Positions 1-9,705 of a stretch of 64,000 nt of DNA are shown piece after piece. Below the pieces are notes generated by a model. The model saw only the letters and a program-made list of their open reading frames with translations, was not told the DNA's origin and searched no databases. Source of the stretch: Desulfatiglans sp. (GTDB lineage Bacteria > Desulfobacterota > DSM-4660 > Desulfatiglandales > HGW-15). The first letter of the stretch is position 1, and every line of letters begins with the position of its first letter. A program made the translations under genes and the position numbers. Location: assembly GCA_012513605.1 (NCBI GenBank), contig JAAZBV010000017.1, forward strand, positions 1 to 64,000. Direction: 5' to 3'.

Positions 1-1004
1 AAATCGGCAAGGCCCTGAAAAACAAACCCGGCTTTCACACGATTGTTATTCGCTCGACAGTTCTCCCCGGCACTGTTGAAAACAAGATAGAACCGGTTAT
101 TGAACAGTTCTCAGAAAAAAAATCAGGTATTGATTTCGGATTATGTTTTCAGCCTGAATTTTTGAGGGAAGCATCATCTATAAAAGATTATTACAATCCT
201 CCGTTCACGATAATAGGTGGCAATTCGCAAGCCTCAATTTTGATCCTGGAAGGATTGTTTAAAGAGTTGCCTGCGGAGATAATCATCACAAGTATTCCAA
301 AGGCTGAAATGGTAAAATACTGCTGTAATATTTTCCATGCCCTTAAAATTACATTCGCCAATGAGATTGGTAGAATCTGTCAGTCCCTTGGCGTAGATTC
401 AAGGGATGTGATGCAGATTGTATGCAAAGACACTCAACTGAATATCTCTCCTGTTTATCTAAGACCCGGGTTTGCCTATGGCGGGTCTTGTCTTCCCAAA
501 GACCTGAAGGGTCTAATGTACCATGCGAGAATGAACGATGTGGAAGTGCCTGTATTATCCAATATCTCAACCAGCAATGCTGTACATATTGAACATGCTG
601 TAAATATGGTAACTGAAACAGGTGAAAAAACTATCGGAATGGTTGGGCTCAGTTTTAAACAGGGAACAGATGATCTGCGTGAGAGCCCTCTTGTGACGCT
701 GGCTGAAAAGTTTATTGGAAAAGGCTTTGACCTGAAAATATATGATCCGCATGTCAACCTTTCCCGCCTGATCGGGGCAAATAGAACTTACATTGAACAT
801 GCGATTCCGCATATAGCCTCACTTATGACAAATGAACACGAAAAAATAATAGAAGGCTCCAGGATTATTATCATTGCTCAAAATGACAGGATATTTATTG
901 AAGCCCTTTATTCGCTGTGCAAAAAAGATCATATTATCCTGGATTTGACCGGCAGCGTGGACCCTTCAAAAATCAAAGGCACTTATCGTGGGATTTGCTG
1001 GTAA
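1..1004 (+). CDS. UDP-glucose/GDP-mannose 6-dehydrogenase family, 5' truncated
   Basis: Oxidises the C6 of a nucleotide sugar to a uronic acid in the cytoplasm, supplying an acidic precursor for an extracellular polysaccharide (family knowledge). The frame is open from base 3 at the window edge, so the N-terminal NAD-binding Rossmann part is outside. Visible are RSTVLPGT (about bases 54-77), PEFLREASSIKDYYNPPF, the catalytic cysteine in GGSCLPKD (Cys codon 489-491), and the C-terminal UDP/GDP-binding third with GLSFKQGTDDLRESP. The PEFLRE...DYYNPP and RPGFAYGGSCLPKD spellings are closer to GDP-mannose 6-dehydrogenase (AlgD) than to UDP-glucose dehydrogenase as I remember them. The exact sugar is not settled. 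It heads the glycan cluster and is followed by a 150-base spacer. Confidence 0.9.
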   Translation, partial: IGKALKNKPGFHTIVIRSTVLPGTVENKIEPVIEQFSEKKSGIDFGLCFQPEFLREASSIKDYYNPPFTIIGGNSQASILILEGLFKELPAEIIITSIPKAEMVKYCCNIFHALKITFANEIGRICQSLGVDSRDVMQIVCKDTQLNISPVYLRPGFAYGGSCLPKDLKGLMYHARMNDVEVPVLSNISTSNAVHIEHAVNMVTETGEKTIGMVGLSFKQGTDDLRESPLVTLAEKFIGKGFDLKIYDPHVNLSRLIGANRTYIEHAIPHIASLMTNEHEKIIEGSRIIIIAQNDRIFIEALYSLCKKDHIILDLTGSVDPSKIKGTYRGICW

Positions 1005-1154
1005 AGTACATTTTATCCTGCTTTTACCTTGAAAAATGGGGGTTTTATTAATATTGGAGAGTGAGAAATCAACAAGCCTCTGCAATCATTTTCCCATAGG
1101 TTTGAGAAAATGGTTACTGTGATCCCCGACCTTAATCAAAATTAAAAAAAGTAG

Positions 1155-1751
1155 ATGAAAAAAAATCTTAAACAAGTTGCGGATTCTCTGTTTCTGTGCG
1201 GAATAATCCCCCTGTTTTTACTACACCGGCTTTGTTCTATTGTCGGAAACCGAGATGCATCGTTCTGGGCATTTTCACAATTCTTAAGCCTTTTTCCCGG
1301 GCGTGCGGGAAGCTACATCAGAAAAACCTTTTATCGTCTCTCCATGGCACATTGCGCCAGGGATTGCGCCATCCTGTTTGGTACCATATTTTCTCATGCG
1401 GATACTGAGATTGCTTCAGGTGTATATATCGGGCCGCAGTGTAATATAGGAAAATGCATAATCGAGGCCCACTGCACAATCGGCAGCGGTGTTCATATTA
1501 TGAGCGGTAGAAAACAACACAATTTTAATGATTTGACCACCCCGATTCAGGAACAGGGCGGTGTTTTTGAAAAGGTTACCATCGGGGAGAACACATGGAT
1601 CGGCAACTGCGCCCTTATTATGGCGGACATCGGCAAACAATGTATAGTGGGGGCCGGTTCTGTTGTAACAAAGGCCATGCCCGACTATTCGATTATTGCC
1701 GGTAATCCCGCCAGGGTGGTTAGATCACGACTGGAGTTAACAGATGAATAA
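1155..1751 (+). CDS. Hexapeptide-repeat (left-handed beta-helix) acyltransferase
   Basis: A 198-residue O- or N-acyltransferase of the LbetaH family, probably acetylating a sugar or glycan in the cytoplasm. The hexapeptide turns are clear: SGVYIGPQCNIGKCIIEAHCTIGSGVHI, then VTIGENTWIGNCALIMADIGKQCIVGAGSVVTKAMP, ending in the usual NPARVVR tail. The histidine in GRKQHNFND sits where catalytic histidines of maltose/galactoside acetyltransferases lie. The first ~90 residues carry a hydrophobic helix and are not typical of the short sugar acetyltransferases, resembling the N-terminal extensions of serine acetyltransferase-like polysaccharide enzymes. The stop overlaps the next ATG by 8 bases, so it is translationally coupled to the GT4 gene. 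The substrate is unknown. Confidence 0.85.
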   Translation: MKKNLKQVADSLFLCGIIPLFLLHRLCSIVGNRDASFWAFSQFLSLFPGRAGSYIRKTFYRLSMAHCARDCAILFGTIFSHADTEIASGVYIGPQCNIGKCIIEAHCTIGSGVHIMSGRKQHNFNDLTTPIQEQGGVFEKVTIGENTWIGNCALIMADIGKQCIVGAGSVVTKAMPDYSIIAGNPARVVRSRLELTDE

Positions 1752-2871
1752 AATCAAGGTACTGCAATTTATTGCCCCAAGCGGATTTTACGGCGCGGAG
1801 ATGTGGGTCTTAGCCCTTGCCAAACATCTTGACAGAGAGCGTGTGGATTGCAGTCTGGCTGTTACAAGTGAATCTGCTGATCAGAGCATGGAATTATACA
1901 AACGGTTCTGTGCCCTGAAATTACCAGCATATAAGATACCCATGTCGGGCCGTTTTGACATACGTGCTGTTTTTCGACTTAGAAATCTGATAAAAAAGGA
2001 AGGTTTCAGTGTTCTTCATACACACGGTTATAAATCCGATATCCTGGGCCTCATGGCTTCAAGACTGGCCGGTATCAAAATTGTTTCGACACCCCATGGC
2101 TTTGAAAATGCGCCGGATTTAAAATTGAAACTGTTTATTAAAATGGGCTGTTATGCCCTTAAAAAGGTGGATAAAGTTGCACCATTGTCTGATGAGCTTT
2201 TCAGAGATGTTCAACAACTGGGGATATCTAATAAAAAAATACAGTTGATTATAAATGGTGTTGATCTTGATGAGATTGAGATTGAAAGGGACAAAGAAAA
2301 CCCCCTTGTATCCACTGATAAAGGTGAAAAGATAATCGGGTATATCGGCCAGGTAGCGCATAGAAAAAATCTTGGTGATATGATTAATGCCTTTGATATT
2401 CTTTATAGAAAAAATAAGAATGTCAGACTCCAAATCATAGGGGATGGAGCTAAGAGGAAAGAATTGGAAGGACTGGCAGCAAAACTGGATTCAGCATCAA
2501 AGATTGAATTTCTGGGTTACAGGAAAGACCGGTTAAAGTTATTAAAAGAGATGGATATTTTTTCAATGACCTCTTCACTTGAGGGAATCCCCAGGTGTAT
2601 GATGGAGGCAATGGGCATGGGCATACCTGTGGCTGCTTTTAATATCCAGGGGGTTGATAAGCTGATCATACATGAAAAAACAGGTCTTATGGCAGAATTC
2701 GGCAATGCGGAACAATTGTCAAAATGCTGGGAACAATTGCTGTTTGACAGCCAGTTCGCCAAAATGATAGCTCAGAATGGAAGAAGACATATTCTTGAAA
2801 ATTTTTCTGCAAAAAGAATGGCTGAGGAGTATACAGGTTTATTTCAGGAATTAATCAGCAGTAAACAGTAA
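1744..2871 (+). CDS. GT4 family glycosyltransferase
   Basis: A 375-residue retaining glycosyltransferase with the GT-B fold, transferring a sugar from a nucleotide donor to a growing glycan on the cytoplasmic face. The N-terminal acceptor half begins with PSGFYGAEMWVLALAKHLD, the usual loop of GT4 enzymes. The C-terminal donor half has GYIGQVAHRKNLGDMINAF and the EX7E motif in LEGIPRCMMEAMGMGIPVAAF. Length is normal for the family. It overlaps the upstream acyltransferase gene by 8 bases. Donor and acceptor cannot be told from sequence. Confidence 0.9.
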   Translation: MNKIKVLQFIAPSGFYGAEMWVLALAKHLDRERVDCSLAVTSESADQSMELYKRFCALKLPAYKIPMSGRFDIRAVFRLRNLIKKEGFSVLHTHGYKSDILGLMASRLAGIKIVSTPHGFENAPDLKLKLFIKMGCYALKKVDKVAPLSDELFRDVQQLGISNKKIQLIINGVDLDEIEIERDKENPLVSTDKGEKIIGYIGQVAHRKNLGDMINAFDILYRKNKNVRLQIIGDGAKRKELEGLAAKLDSASKIEFLGYRKDRLKLLKEMDIFSMTSSLEGIPRCMMEAMGMGIPVAAFNIQGVDKLIIHEKTGLMAEFGNAEQLSKCWEQLLFDSQFAKMIAQNGRRHILENFSAKRMAEEYTGLFQELISSKQ

Positions 2872-2907
2872 TTTATACATAGTATTTGAAAATGTATGGA
2901 GGGCATA

Positions 2908-4731
2908 ATGGCTGGAATTTTTGGTGTATATAAAAAAGACAAAGGGGTAGATCTGGATGTAACTATTGAGGCCATGATCCGATCTATGGACTCTAAAAAT
3001 AAACTGAAGGTAGATAAATATAGAGATGATGAGCTGGGTATAGGTATTGGCAGGGTAAGTCTTGGGATTTTTAATCAAGTAGACCAGCCTGTTAAGGAAG
3101 AGGAAGAGAATTATTTGCTGATTTTTCACGGGGAGTTATATGGCGATACGACGGCATCTAATACCCCACAATATATATTAAAAAAATATATTAAAGAAGG
3201 GGACAGATGTTTTGCTGATTTATGCGGCATATTTCACCTTGCAATATATGATAAAAAACTGGGAAAACTCAAACTGGTTATAGATAAATTCGGGCTTCAG
3301 CCCCTTTATTACTCGATAGTATCCGGCAGCCTTATCTTTGGCGGTGAAGTTAAGGCCCTGTTAGAAGATAAAAGGGTTAACCGAACCCCGGACTATCGGG
3401 CATTTGCGGATTTTCTCCGTTATGGGCATATACTGGGGGAAAAAACACTTTTTACTAATATCAAAACTCTTGCTTCTGGATCTGTCTTGACATTTGATTT
3501 ATCAACCGGGGATTCTACAATAAATAAATACTGGGATCTGAGAAATTGCTTTGTTGAGGGTGGTAACTATGATTATAAGGCATCAGTTGACAAGGTTGTC
3601 TCGCTGCTTATTAAATCCATCAGAGATCGTTTATCCAATAAGGAATCCATAGGGTTATCGCTTTCAGGAGGGCTTGATTCGAGGGGAATCCTGGCAGGAT
3701 GTGGAGAGGATGCACATGGCATAAGAACTTATACGCTCGGCCTGGCAGGATGTGGCGATGAGAAGCTTGCTCAGATGATGTCTCAACTTTCCGGTACTAA
3801 TCATGAGTTTATTGAACTGGGGCAAGAGTATGGTCAGAATTTTGAAAAAATGGCAAAGGATATGATTTTTTTAAGCGACGGGATGTACCATCCTCATGAA
3901 TCAACCGAAATGGCTGCACTGGAATACTTTAAAAGGGCTGGTTTTAAAATTTTGCTTAGAGGGCATGGCGGTGAAACAGCCAAGGCTGCTTTGGCCTATC
4001 CTGTCATGGTTGCACCCGAAGTCTATACATTCACAGGCAAAAAGGATATCCTGAATTTTATTTTCAACAACACAAATCTGGTAATAAGAGATATAGATTC
4101 ATCAAAGCTTTTTAAAGACACCTTTTATGAAATTATGAAAGAATCTCCTCGAAAATCACTTGAAGAATCCTGTGGTGTTATAAGTGATATTTTGGCACCG
4201 GCAGATGTATGTATCTATTATTACATAAACGAATATATAAGACGCCAGGTGATTGCCTCCCTTGAAATCTTCAGGACTCAGGTAGAAATCAGGCTGCCAT
4301 ATATTGATGAAACCTACATGCATGCACTTCTGAAGCTTCCAGTAAAATTAAGAAACAGTGGTGAAATTCATTTTGAGCTTATTAAAAGGTGCATGCCTGG
4401 ACTCATAAAGATCCCTAACTCCAATACAGGGGCTCCACTTGATGCCGGGCGAATTAGGCTGTATTTTACAGATAAATTTCATTCAATAATGAAAAAGTTA
4501 AGTATAACAGGATTCCGGCACTATACCGAATTTCAAAAATGGCACAGAGAAGGGTTCAGGAAGAGCAGTCATGAAATTATTTTCAGTGATAAGACGGCTG
4601 CCAGGGGATTATATAATATGGACTATTTAGAGTTTGTCTTTAACCAGCATGTCAAAGGTGAGAAAAACTACGGGCATATACTTGGCACGATTGTAGGGAT
4701 TGAATTATGGTACAGAACCTTTGTAGATTAA
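2908..4731 (+). CDS. Asparagine-synthetase-like protein lacking the glutaminase cysteine
   Basis: A 607-residue homologue of AsnB-type asparagine synthetase. I place the start at ATG 2908 because GGAGGG (2898-2903) lies just upstream and the protein then begins MAGIFGVY, aligning with the family's MCGIFG; a start at 2896 would add four residues. The Ntn nucleophile Cys2 is therefore Ala, and the NGE motif reads HGE, so the glutaminase domain should be inactive. The synthetase domain keeps the PP-loop SGGLDS at residues 253-258, which binds ATP and activates a carboxylate. Family relatives without Cys2, such as beta-lactam synthetase, use another nucleophile or an internal amine. Here the enzyme may make an amide on a glycan or small molecule, but the substrate is unknown. 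A second such protein is at 15003-16877. Confidence 0.87.
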   Translation: MAGIFGVYKKDKGVDLDVTIEAMIRSMDSKNKLKVDKYRDDELGIGIGRVSLGIFNQVDQPVKEEEENYLLIFHGELYGDTTASNTPQYILKKYIKEGDRCFADLCGIFHLAIYDKKLGKLKLVIDKFGLQPLYYSIVSGSLIFGGEVKALLEDKRVNRTPDYRAFADFLRYGHILGEKTLFTNIKTLASGSVLTFDLSTGDSTINKYWDLRNCFVEGGNYDYKASVDKVVSLLIKSIRDRLSNKESIGLSLSGGLDSRGILAGCGEDAHGIRTYTLGLAGCGDEKLAQMMSQLSGTNHEFIELGQEYGQNFEKMAKDMIFLSDGMYHPHESTEMAALEYFKRAGFKILLRGHGGETAKAALAYPVMVAPEVYTFTGKKDILNFIFNNTNLVIRDIDSSKLFKDTFYEIMKESPRKSLEESCGVISDILAPADVCIYYYINEYIRRQVIASLEIFRTQVEIRLPYIDETYMHALLKLPVKLRNSGEIHFELIKRCMPGLIKIPNSNTGAPLDAGRIRLYFTDKFHSIMKKLSITGFRHYTEFQKWHREGFRKSSHEIIFSDKTAARGLYNMDYLEFVFNQHVKGEKNYGHILGTIVGIELWYRTFVD

Positions 4732-4745
4732 TACCTGTAAAGTAA

Positions 4746-7724
4746 TTGCCATACCTTAAAAAAATAAGTGTACTGTTAATTATATTGCTGCCGGTAATGA
4801 TAATTAATTACACAGGTGAAAAAAACGTAACAGACGCAGTTTGCCAGGCATCTCAGAGTAATGGAGGCGCAAACTGGCCGCCGGCAGGTAATGCAGTCAG
4901 GTGTTCCATAAATAGGGATACCTGGATTTCATCTATTAATAATGAAAAAGATGGCAGCAATGGTGGTGCAGAAAGACTTAAACTTAAAGGTCAGCAGGAA
5001 TACACAATAATTGATATTGATCCTTCTCCTCTAATGGGTAAAATAGTAACAGGCGCGTTACTCCATTTCCGATCAGCTACCCCTGTGAAGGCGCCTGTCT
5101 CAAGACTGGGTGTGTCCACTCTGGCCAGTAAATGGATTGAAGGGGCATCAGAAAATTATAAAACTGAAAAAGGCAGCTCCTGTTTCAATTACAGCGAGTA
5201 CAATACTGATTACTGGGCCTATTCAGGCAGTTCATTTATGGACGTTGTTTTTGGAAGAGGCAATACTATCTGGAAATTTGCCGATTGTACTTCTCCTGAC
5301 AGTAATGGCTGGCAAGCCTGTGCGGTTGATCCCGATGTCATTGCTGCACGTTTATCAGGTATAAGTTATGGTTTCGGCCTGTATGATGAAGTTGGCAGCA
5401 CATGGTCTCAAAATAAAGGTGAGTTCAGGTTTAATTTTTTCCCGAACCGGTTTATTTACAGCAGAGAATCCGGGAAGAGTGCTCCATGGATGAAAATATG
5501 GATTAATGGTGAAGATATAGTACCGCCCGAAGAGATTACCTTTATAGAAGTTGATATAAATGATTTTCCGGCCGGACAGGCCCTTGTCAGATGGCAAACT
5601 CCTGAAGACCATGGCGGGGGCAAAACAATGGGATTTCATATCAGTTATATAGCGGATGGAGACGAAAGACATGTCCCCCGCTATTTGATCCCGGTGGCTG
5701 GAAAACCCAATGAAATCGTTCAAATGCATATTCAGGATATTCCATTTAAACCGGGTGAAATTATAGATCTAATAATAAAACCGGTTGATAGCGCCGGTAA
5801 TGTTGGGAAAGCATTTAGAAAGAAAATACAATTGTCTCAGGGGCAGCAGATGCCTGAAATTGAGGCATCGGATATTCTTCCATTTTCCCCAAACAGGGTA
5901 TTGCCTGTTGCAGGGGGTCTGAAAATTTCTGTCGTGGATCTTCTGGATAAAATAGACCCGGTAAGAGGTGAAATGATCCCTTCTCAGTATGATGGCTACA
6001 AGGGAGGCAATCATCTTTATTCAGCGAAAGAAAAACTGATAAGATTACATGCTGCGAAAAATGAAACTGTACACTTTCAGCTGAATCTTGAGGGCAGATC
6101 AAGTAATGTAAGCATAAGTTATAACTTTAATAATAATCCGGAATTCAGGCCTAAAATATTTCAATTCGCATATGTGGAAACCGGCAAGGGAAAAAAAACC
6201 GGTTTTCTGCCAGATCCCCTGGTTCCGCTGGATGGGAGTTTCTCCATCCCATCAAACACTGGTAATACAAGAATAAGTAATCAGACAAATCATTCGCTAA
6301 TCTGCGAAGTATATGTACCTCATGAAGTAATGCCAGGGAAAAAACAGGGAGAGCTTGTTATTGTTTCAGGACATGAAAAAATAAAAATTAGTGTAGATTT
6401 AACAGTATGGAATTTTACACTACCTGACAAACTCTCATTTGTTCCGGAAATGAATGCTTATGGAACCAGGCCGCTCTATAATGACTTGAATTATTATCGT
6501 CTTGCACATGAGCACAGGACATGCCTTAACTGGCTCCCATATGGGTGGGATGGGAAACCATCTTTTGCACCGGAATGGAGTGGCGGAGATTTTATCTGGG
6601 AATTATGGGATAAAAAGGTCGCGCCACTTCTGGACGGCTCCGCTTTCGCTGATATGCCACGAAAAGGCGAACCTGTTGATGTATTCTATCTGCCGCTAAG
6701 TGAAAATTGGCCGGTTAATATCTTTGATCATTATAAACCATCCTATTGGGCTGATGAGGCATTCTCTGATGAATACAAAAAAAAATTGGGCAGGGCATTT
6801 AATAAATTTGCATTGCATTGTAATGCAAAGGGGTGGAACAGCACTGCATTCCAATTTTATCTTAACAATAAGATATATCATAGAAAAAATTTCCCCAGGA
6901 GTTCAGCCCCATGGATTTTTGATGAACCAGTGAATACACAGGATTTTTGGGCGCTCAGGTGGTATGGGCTTATCTGGAGGGATGCTGTAGTGCCTGTTAT
7001 GGGAGAAACCATGATGTGGTACAGAGCAGATGTGTCATATACCCAATACGGACGCGATATTTTAAGAGGTATTACAGATATTGAATATATCGGCAATAAT
7101 AATTACCAGAAAACACGCATGAAGGATGATGAAAGAGTTTTGTGGGGTATATCCGGATTCTCTGAATACGGGACCTCAAACATGATCGATGCTTCTAATA
7201 TTCAGTCCGTAATGTGGTGCATATCTGCCTGGTCCAGGGGTGCTAAAGGAGTCCTTCCATGGCAGACTCTTGGGAGCAGGGATTCATGGAAAACCGCAGA
7301 ACAGACGGCCCTGTTTTATCCTTCAAATCAGGGGCCGGTTCCATCAGTGCGTTTAAAGGCCTTCAGCCGTGGACAGCAGGATGTTGAATATCTTGCTCTC
7401 TTAAGTAGAGCTATTGAATTGCCCAGGTATGCGGTTGCCGGATGGCTGGCAAATACAATCGACCTGACCGAGGTTGTAGAAAAACAGCATGAAGGTGATG
7501 CAGGTACTGCCATGTTCAATAAAGTTACCCCTGTTGAATTATGGGAATTAAGGTACAGGACAGGGAAAATGTTATCGGGTAAAAATTTGCCCTATAAAAA
7601 ATCGATATCAGAGCGGAATAATAAAATTAGTAAAGATACTGCTTTGCCTGAAATAGGGTATGTAACAGTTGCCCCCACAGTTGAAAGCCACAAGCCGAGT
7701 TGTGATAATTTTAAACATAACTAA
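4746..7724 (+). CDS. Exported DUF4091 (GH123-like) protein with FnIII-like domain
   Basis: A 992-residue secreted protein, probably a glycoside hydrolase acting on the exopolysaccharide or on environmental glycans. The start is TTG 4746, chosen because the following residues form a signal peptide (basic MPYLKK, then VLLIILLPVMII); no strong Shine-Dalgarno is seen. Order: a DNRLRE-like N-terminal beta-domain (about 50-235), a fibronectin type III-like domain (about 255-365), a linker and beta domain (about 370-560), then the DUF4091/GH123-like barrel. The barrel carries IFDEPV with Asp726-Glu727, matching the catalytic Asp-Glu pair known for GH123, and the C-terminal signature GVLPWQTLGSRDSW...GPVPSVRLKAFSRGQQDVEYL. 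Specificity is unknown; GH123 members act on N-acetylgalactosaminides. Confidence 0.8.
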   Translation: MPYLKKISVLLIILLPVMIINYTGEKNVTDAVCQASQSNGGANWPPAGNAVRCSINRDTWISSINNEKDGSNGGAERLKLKGQQEYTIIDIDPSPLMGKIVTGALLHFRSATPVKAPVSRLGVSTLASKWIEGASENYKTEKGSSCFNYSEYNTDYWAYSGSSFMDVVFGRGNTIWKFADCTSPDSNGWQACAVDPDVIAARLSGISYGFGLYDEVGSTWSQNKGEFRFNFFPNRFIYSRESGKSAPWMKIWINGEDIVPPEEITFIEVDINDFPAGQALVRWQTPEDHGGGKTMGFHISYIADGDERHVPRYLIPVAGKPNEIVQMHIQDIPFKPGEIIDLIIKPVDSAGNVGKAFRKKIQLSQGQQMPEIEASDILPFSPNRVLPVAGGLKISVVDLLDKIDPVRGEMIPSQYDGYKGGNHLYSAKEKLIRLHAAKNETVHFQLNLEGRSSNVSISYNFNNNPEFRPKIFQFAYVETGKGKKTGFLPDPLVPLDGSFSIPSNTGNTRISNQTNHSLICEVYVPHEVMPGKKQGELVIVSGHEKIKISVDLTVWNFTLPDKLSFVPEMNAYGTRPLYNDLNYYRLAHEHRTCLNWLPYGWDGKPSFAPEWSGGDFIWELWDKKVAPLLDGSAFADMPRKGEPVDVFYLPLSENWPVNIFDHYKPSYWADEAFSDEYKKKLGRAFNKFALHCNAKGWNSTAFQFYLNNKIYHRKNFPRSSAPWIFDEPVNTQDFWALRWYGLIWRDAVVPVMGETMMWYRADVSYTQYGRDILRGITDIEYIGNNNYQKTRMKDDERVLWGISGFSEYGTSNMIDASNIQSVMWCISAWSRGAKGVLPWQTLGSRDSWKTAEQTALFYPSNQGPVPSVRLKAFSRGQQDVEYLALLSRAIELPRYAVAGWLANTIDLTEVVEKQHEGDAGTAMFNKVTPVELWELRYRTGKMLSGKNLPYKKSISERNNKISKDTALPEIGYVTVAPTVESHKPSCDNFKHN

Positions 7725-7753
7725 TTTTTGTATTTCTGGAAAGGGAGAAGCAT

Positions 7754-8698
7754 ATGTCACTATATAAGACACTGAATAAAAGAATGATCCAGATTCAGGA
7801 AAGATTTTTCAGGAATAGCCGGGTTATAGGTTCACCGTTTCATCTGGTCCTGGAACCAGGTAATTTTTGCAACCTGAAATGTCCTCTTTGTCCAACTCCT
7901 GTAAGAGAAAAGGCTATCCCAAAAGGCATGCTGACCTTTGAAAATGCAAAAAAAATAATTGATCAGTTTCCCGCACTCCTGCATCTGAATTTATCATTAT
8001 GGGGAGAGCCCCTGTTAAACAGGGAGGTGTTTAAGATTATAGGCTATGCTCACTCAAAAAATATTGAGGTGCTTATGCAGTCTAATCTAAATATACTGGA
8101 TAAAGAAATGGCACAAAGCCTAATTGATTCAGGGCTGGATATATTGCAGATCTCTCTTGATGGCGCTTCCCAGGAAGGATATGAAAAATACAGGGTTGGG
8201 GGGGACTTTAATAGAGTAATAGAGAATATTAAATTGATAAGGGATCTGCAGAAGGCCCAGAGCAATTTCAATACAAAGATAACGTGGAAAATGGTTGTAC
8301 ATAAATATAATGAACATGAAAAGGAGAAAGCAAAAGAACTCGCGGAGAATCTGGGAGTAGACTTTATGATTGTAGAAATATATACCCCTCCCCAATTGCA
8401 GGGTGAGTGGAAACCAGTCAATGAGTTAGACAATAACTTTAAAACCCATACCGATATTGTAAATAAATGTTACTCACTCTGGCAGGTTGCAACTGTTAAC
8501 TTTAATGGTGATGTATTTCCCTGCTGCAGCGAGTTCTCGACCAGGGATGTTATTGGTAATGTGCTGAATGAGCCATTTAAATCCATATGGAATAATGGCA
8601 AGTTCAGGGAATTAAGAAAGGCAAACAAAGGGAATACAAATTGTAATGCATGTCATCTTGATAAAGAGACCAACTGGTATAAGCTCTGGATGAGTTAG
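7754..8698 (+). CDS. Radical SAM/SPASM protein
   Basis: A 314-residue radical SAM enzyme that should reductively cleave S-adenosylmethionine in the cytoplasm. The CxxxCxxC cluster motif is Cys39-Cys43-Cys46 in NFCNLKCPLCP, followed by LWGEPLLN (the GGEPLL-like SAM-binding strand). The C-terminal region has the SPASM-type cysteines and wording: FPCCSEFSTRDVIGNV, then SIWNNGKFRELR, then CNACHLDKE. SPASM members modify peptides, sugars or other small molecules using auxiliary Fe-S clusters. It is placed between the secreted DUF4091 protein and a kinase on the opposite strand, so a role in glycan or lipid modification is an inference from context only. The start ATG 7754 is preceded by GGAAAGGGAGAAG. 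Confidence 0.87.
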   Translation: MSLYKTLNKRMIQIQERFFRNSRVIGSPFHLVLEPGNFCNLKCPLCPTPVREKAIPKGMLTFENAKKIIDQFPALLHLNLSLWGEPLLNREVFKIIGYAHSKNIEVLMQSNLNILDKEMAQSLIDSGLDILQISLDGASQEGYEKYRVGGDFNRVIENIKLIRDLQKAQSNFNTKITWKMVVHKYNEHEKEKAKELAENLGVDFMIVEIYTPPQLQGEWKPVNELDNNFKTHTDIVNKCYSLWQVATVNFNGDVFPCCSEFSTRDVIGNVLNEPFKSIWNNGKFRELRKANKGNTNCNACHLDKETNWYKLWMS

Positions 8699-8705
8699 CA
8701 TAATA

Positions 8706-9665
8706 TTATTTTAACGGTGAAAACAGAATTTTATAGGGTGTGGAGATTTCCCTTGAAATCCTCATAAGTGAGTTATTTGTTATTCTGCGCAACTCTAATT
8801 TTGTAATTATTGAACCATAAAGGAATTGCCGGTTATGATATTCGGAAATTAAATGGATGATTGCCATAAGCGCCCGTATAGATCTGAAAAAAGGCATGTC
8901 AAGCGTTTCCTGTTCGATGCCATAGGCCTTGAGGAAAACACTAAGTGCCTCTGTAAATATTTTTTTTCGTCTTTTACCGGTTTGAGACATTGCCCAGATG
9001 TGCTCATAAAATCTGCCGACATCCTCCAGTGAAATGCCTATACGTGTATCACCAAAATCAACTATATGAATTGTCATGTCTTCATTGACAAGCATATTGT
9101 AAATATTAAAATCACCATGTATGCGACAGATTTTAATGCACGTATTATTTGCAGACTGAAATGCTGTAAGTTCTTTACTGAAATGTTCATCGAGCCGTGA
9201 AAGAAAATCTTCATCAAGAATTTTATTCTGTCTAACGAAATTGATTTTTTCTTTAAACATATTCAGCAGATTATATCCGGCATCTTGAGCATGATCCGGG
9301 TAATCTGTGGAATCATGATACATCTTAAGCCACTGTCCCAGTTCTTCCACTCGTGATATTAAAAGATCAGGGTCTTGTTTTTTACCACGCAAGAGCCCAA
9401 TAAGGGAAGTGCCATTGCTTAATTTGTTATACAGGGTTTGGGCATTTGGGATATACCTTGTAACTAACTGATTTAAGGCGGCATCAAATTTGATAAATTC
9501 AAGGGGTTTTACATGCTCTGTCTGTATGCCCATTCTCTTGCATCGTTCTATCTCCATAGCCTCTTTGTTTAAGTTAAGTTCGCTGGAAGTTTTAGTAAGA
9601 TAATTACCTTCCACCATTGTTGTGCTGCGTGGATTCTGAACAATTTTATTTATTTGTCTACTCAT
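8706..9665 (-). CDS. Aminoglycoside phosphotransferase (APH/choline kinase)-like protein
   Basis: A 319-residue protein with the APH-type kinase fold. The catalytic loop is IHGDFNIYNML (HGDxxxxN) and the metal-binding motif is VDFGDTR, so ATP-dependent phosphorylation of a small hydroxylated substrate is likely. Known relatives include aminoglycoside and homoserine kinases and kinases of sugars or lipid head groups in cell-wall loci. It is the only - strand gene in the first 38 kb and converges on the radical SAM gene, with 7 bases between the stops. The ~290-base AT-rich duplicated spacer upstream (9666-9953) must hold its promoter. Substrate unknown; antibiotic resistance is not supported by anything seen. 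Confidence 0.75.
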   Translation of the reverse strand: MSRQINKIVQNPRSTTMVEGNYLTKTSSELNLNKEAMEIERCKRMGIQTEHVKPLEFIKFDAALNQLVTRYIPNAQTLYNKLSNGTSLIGLLRGKKQDPDLLISRVEELGQWLKMYHDSTDYPDHAQDAGYNLLNMFKEKINFVRQNKILDEDFLSRLDEHFSKELTAFQSANNTCIKICRIHGDFNIYNMLVNEDMTIHIVDFGDTRIGISLEDVGRFYEHIWAMSQTGKRRKKIFTEALSVFLKAYGIEQETLDMPFFRSIRALMAIIHLISEYHNRQFLYGSIITKLELRRITNNSLMRISREISTPYKILFSPLK

Positions 9666-9705
9666 GGGATCTCAGAATAAAAATATTTATAAAAAAAGAA
9701 AATGT

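Noticed and set aside
5110-5364. 84-residue frame inside the DUF4091 gene
   Set aside because: Out-of-frame shadow of the signal-bearing 992-residue protein with no start signal.
8706-9665. Aminoglycoside resistance gene
   Set aside because: Only the general kinase fold motifs are shared; nothing indicates drug specificity, and the context is glycan synthesis.
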